From DAOUBP01 sp034432655 (GTDB lineage: Bacteria > Chloroflexota > Anaerolineae > CG2-30-64-16), in contig DAOUBP010000072.1 in assembly GCA_034432655.1 (NCBI GenBank), positions 1-14,964 of the forward strand: DNA of 14,964 nt, given 5' to 3'. This document shows, piece after piece, positions 14,559 to 14,964 of this stretch. The position numbers were made by a program, and so were the translations under genes. Every line of letters begins with the position of its first letter. The first letter of the stretch is position 1. Below the pieces are notes generated by a model. It was not told where the DNA came from. It saw only the letters and a list, made by a program, of their open reading frames with translations, and searched no databases.

Positions 14559-14681
14559 GAGGGCAGGCGCATACCAGGCTCTTGCAGGAAGGAGGTGATG
14601 TAACGCCCATTCTCAATCACCGATCCTGACTTTGCTCGTTCGATGCCGTCACACTTACCGTATCCTCAGGAGGAGATTCAC
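14559..14681 (+). other. Leader between permease 2 and the binding-protein gene
   Basis: The gap contains AAGGAGGTGAT (14589-14599), as far as I recall a full complement of the usual 16S rRNA 3' tail, overlapping GTG-ATG-TAA. No gene starts there. GGTGAT (14594-14599) can pair with ATCACC (14616-14621). The gap may hold a processing site or raise expression of the binding protein, which is normally needed in excess over the permeases. No convincing promoter or terminator is seen. Confidence 0.4.
14668..14675 (+). promoter_or_regulatory. Ribosome binding site fixing the start at 14682
   Basis: AGGAGGAG sits six bases before ATG 14682. An in-frame ATG at 14643 would prepend 13 residues (MPSHLPYPQEEIH) to the signal peptide and has no such site, so 14682 is preferred. 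Confidence 0.75.
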
Positions 14682-14964
14682 ATGAAACAGCAACTCTGGC
14701 GAATCGTCGCAGTGTTCACCGTCATCAGCATGTTGGTGGCTGCATGCGCCACGCCGACACCGGCCCCCGCGCCCACCCAGCCGCCGGCGCAACAGCCGGC
14801 CGCGCCGCAACCGACAACCGCGCCGGCCGCTCCCGCCCCCGCCGGGGTGATCGAAGCCAAACCCGGCATGGCCGTGGACATGATCCTGCTGCCGAAGTTC
14901 ATGGGCAACAAGGTGTTCGACGAGGCCTACGAGGGTGCGCAGGAGGCGCACAAGGAGCTGGGCA
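14682..14964 (+). CDS. Sugar-binding lipoprotein of the ABC transporter (partial)
   Basis: The first 94 residues of a substrate-binding protein, cut by the window end. A lipoprotein signal peptide (positive MKQQLWR, hydrophobic core, lipobox LVAAC with C22) anchors it outside the membrane. Residues about 23-54 are a Pro/Ala/Thr-rich spacer common in Gram-positive-type and Chloroflexota lipoproteins. The mature fold begins with VDMILLPKFMGNKVFDEAYE, then GAQEAHKELG, the start of a type 1 binding fold of the ribose/rhamnose/autoinducer-2 (Peripla_BP_4) kind. The LPK and GAQEA elements recall LsrB or RhaS more than RbsB, but too little is visible to name the sugar. It is the expected last component of the operon. 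Confidence 0.88.
   Translation, partial: MKQQLWRIVAVFTVISMLVAACATPTPAPAPTQPPAQQPAAPQPTTAPAAPAPAGVIEAKPGMAVDMILLPKFMGNKVFDEAYEGAQEAHKELG

Overview
The window is GC-rich and densely coded. It reads like a chromosomal segment of a member of Chloroflexota (Anaerolineae/Caldilineae-like). This is an inference from a serine hydroxymethyltransferase (SHMT) of a long subfamily fused to GcvT, from several families of short palindromic repeats (two of them inside a coding sequence), and from general gene style. No rRNA or other taxonomic marker is present.

Region 1 (1-3721): the last codons of an upstream gene, a 257-base leader with small hairpins and an extended -10 promoter, then one very long gene of one-carbon metabolism. 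Its protein has three modules: SHMT, a shortened GcvT/YgfZ-like module that has lost the catalytic Asp, and a complete GcvT. Each linker between modules carries a different palindromic DNA repeat that stays in frame.

Region 2 (3722-7517): an 83-base nested palindrome, then a tight plus-strand operon. It encodes an ABC-2 type ATPase, its membrane partner, a PAP2-family membrane phosphatase that overlaps the permease stop, and a GTG-started protein with a Gly/Leu-rich N-terminus and a basic, 16-residue-periodic tail. The order ATPase, permease, PAP2 phosphatase recalls bcrABC.

Region 3 (7561-14964): a cytosolic GH29 alpha-L-fucosidase on the minus strand, divergent from a plus-strand sugar-uptake operon. 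The operon runs: a DeoR-type regulator fused to a periplasmic-binding-protein-like domain, a double-domain sugar ABC ATPase, two different RbsC/RhaP/RhaQ-like permeases, and the start of a substrate-binding lipoprotein cut by the window edge. Regulator/ATPase, ATPase/permease and permease/permease all overlap, so the regulator is probably translated together with the transporter it controls. The simplest model is a deoxyhexose system (L-fucose or L-rhamnose): import by the ABC transporter, release of L-fucose from small glycosides by the fucosidase, and control by a regulator with two potential ligand sites.

The most distinctive item is the three-domain DeoR + DeoR-sensor + binding-protein regulator. 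Next are the palindromes placed at both module junctions of the SHMT-GcvT fusion.
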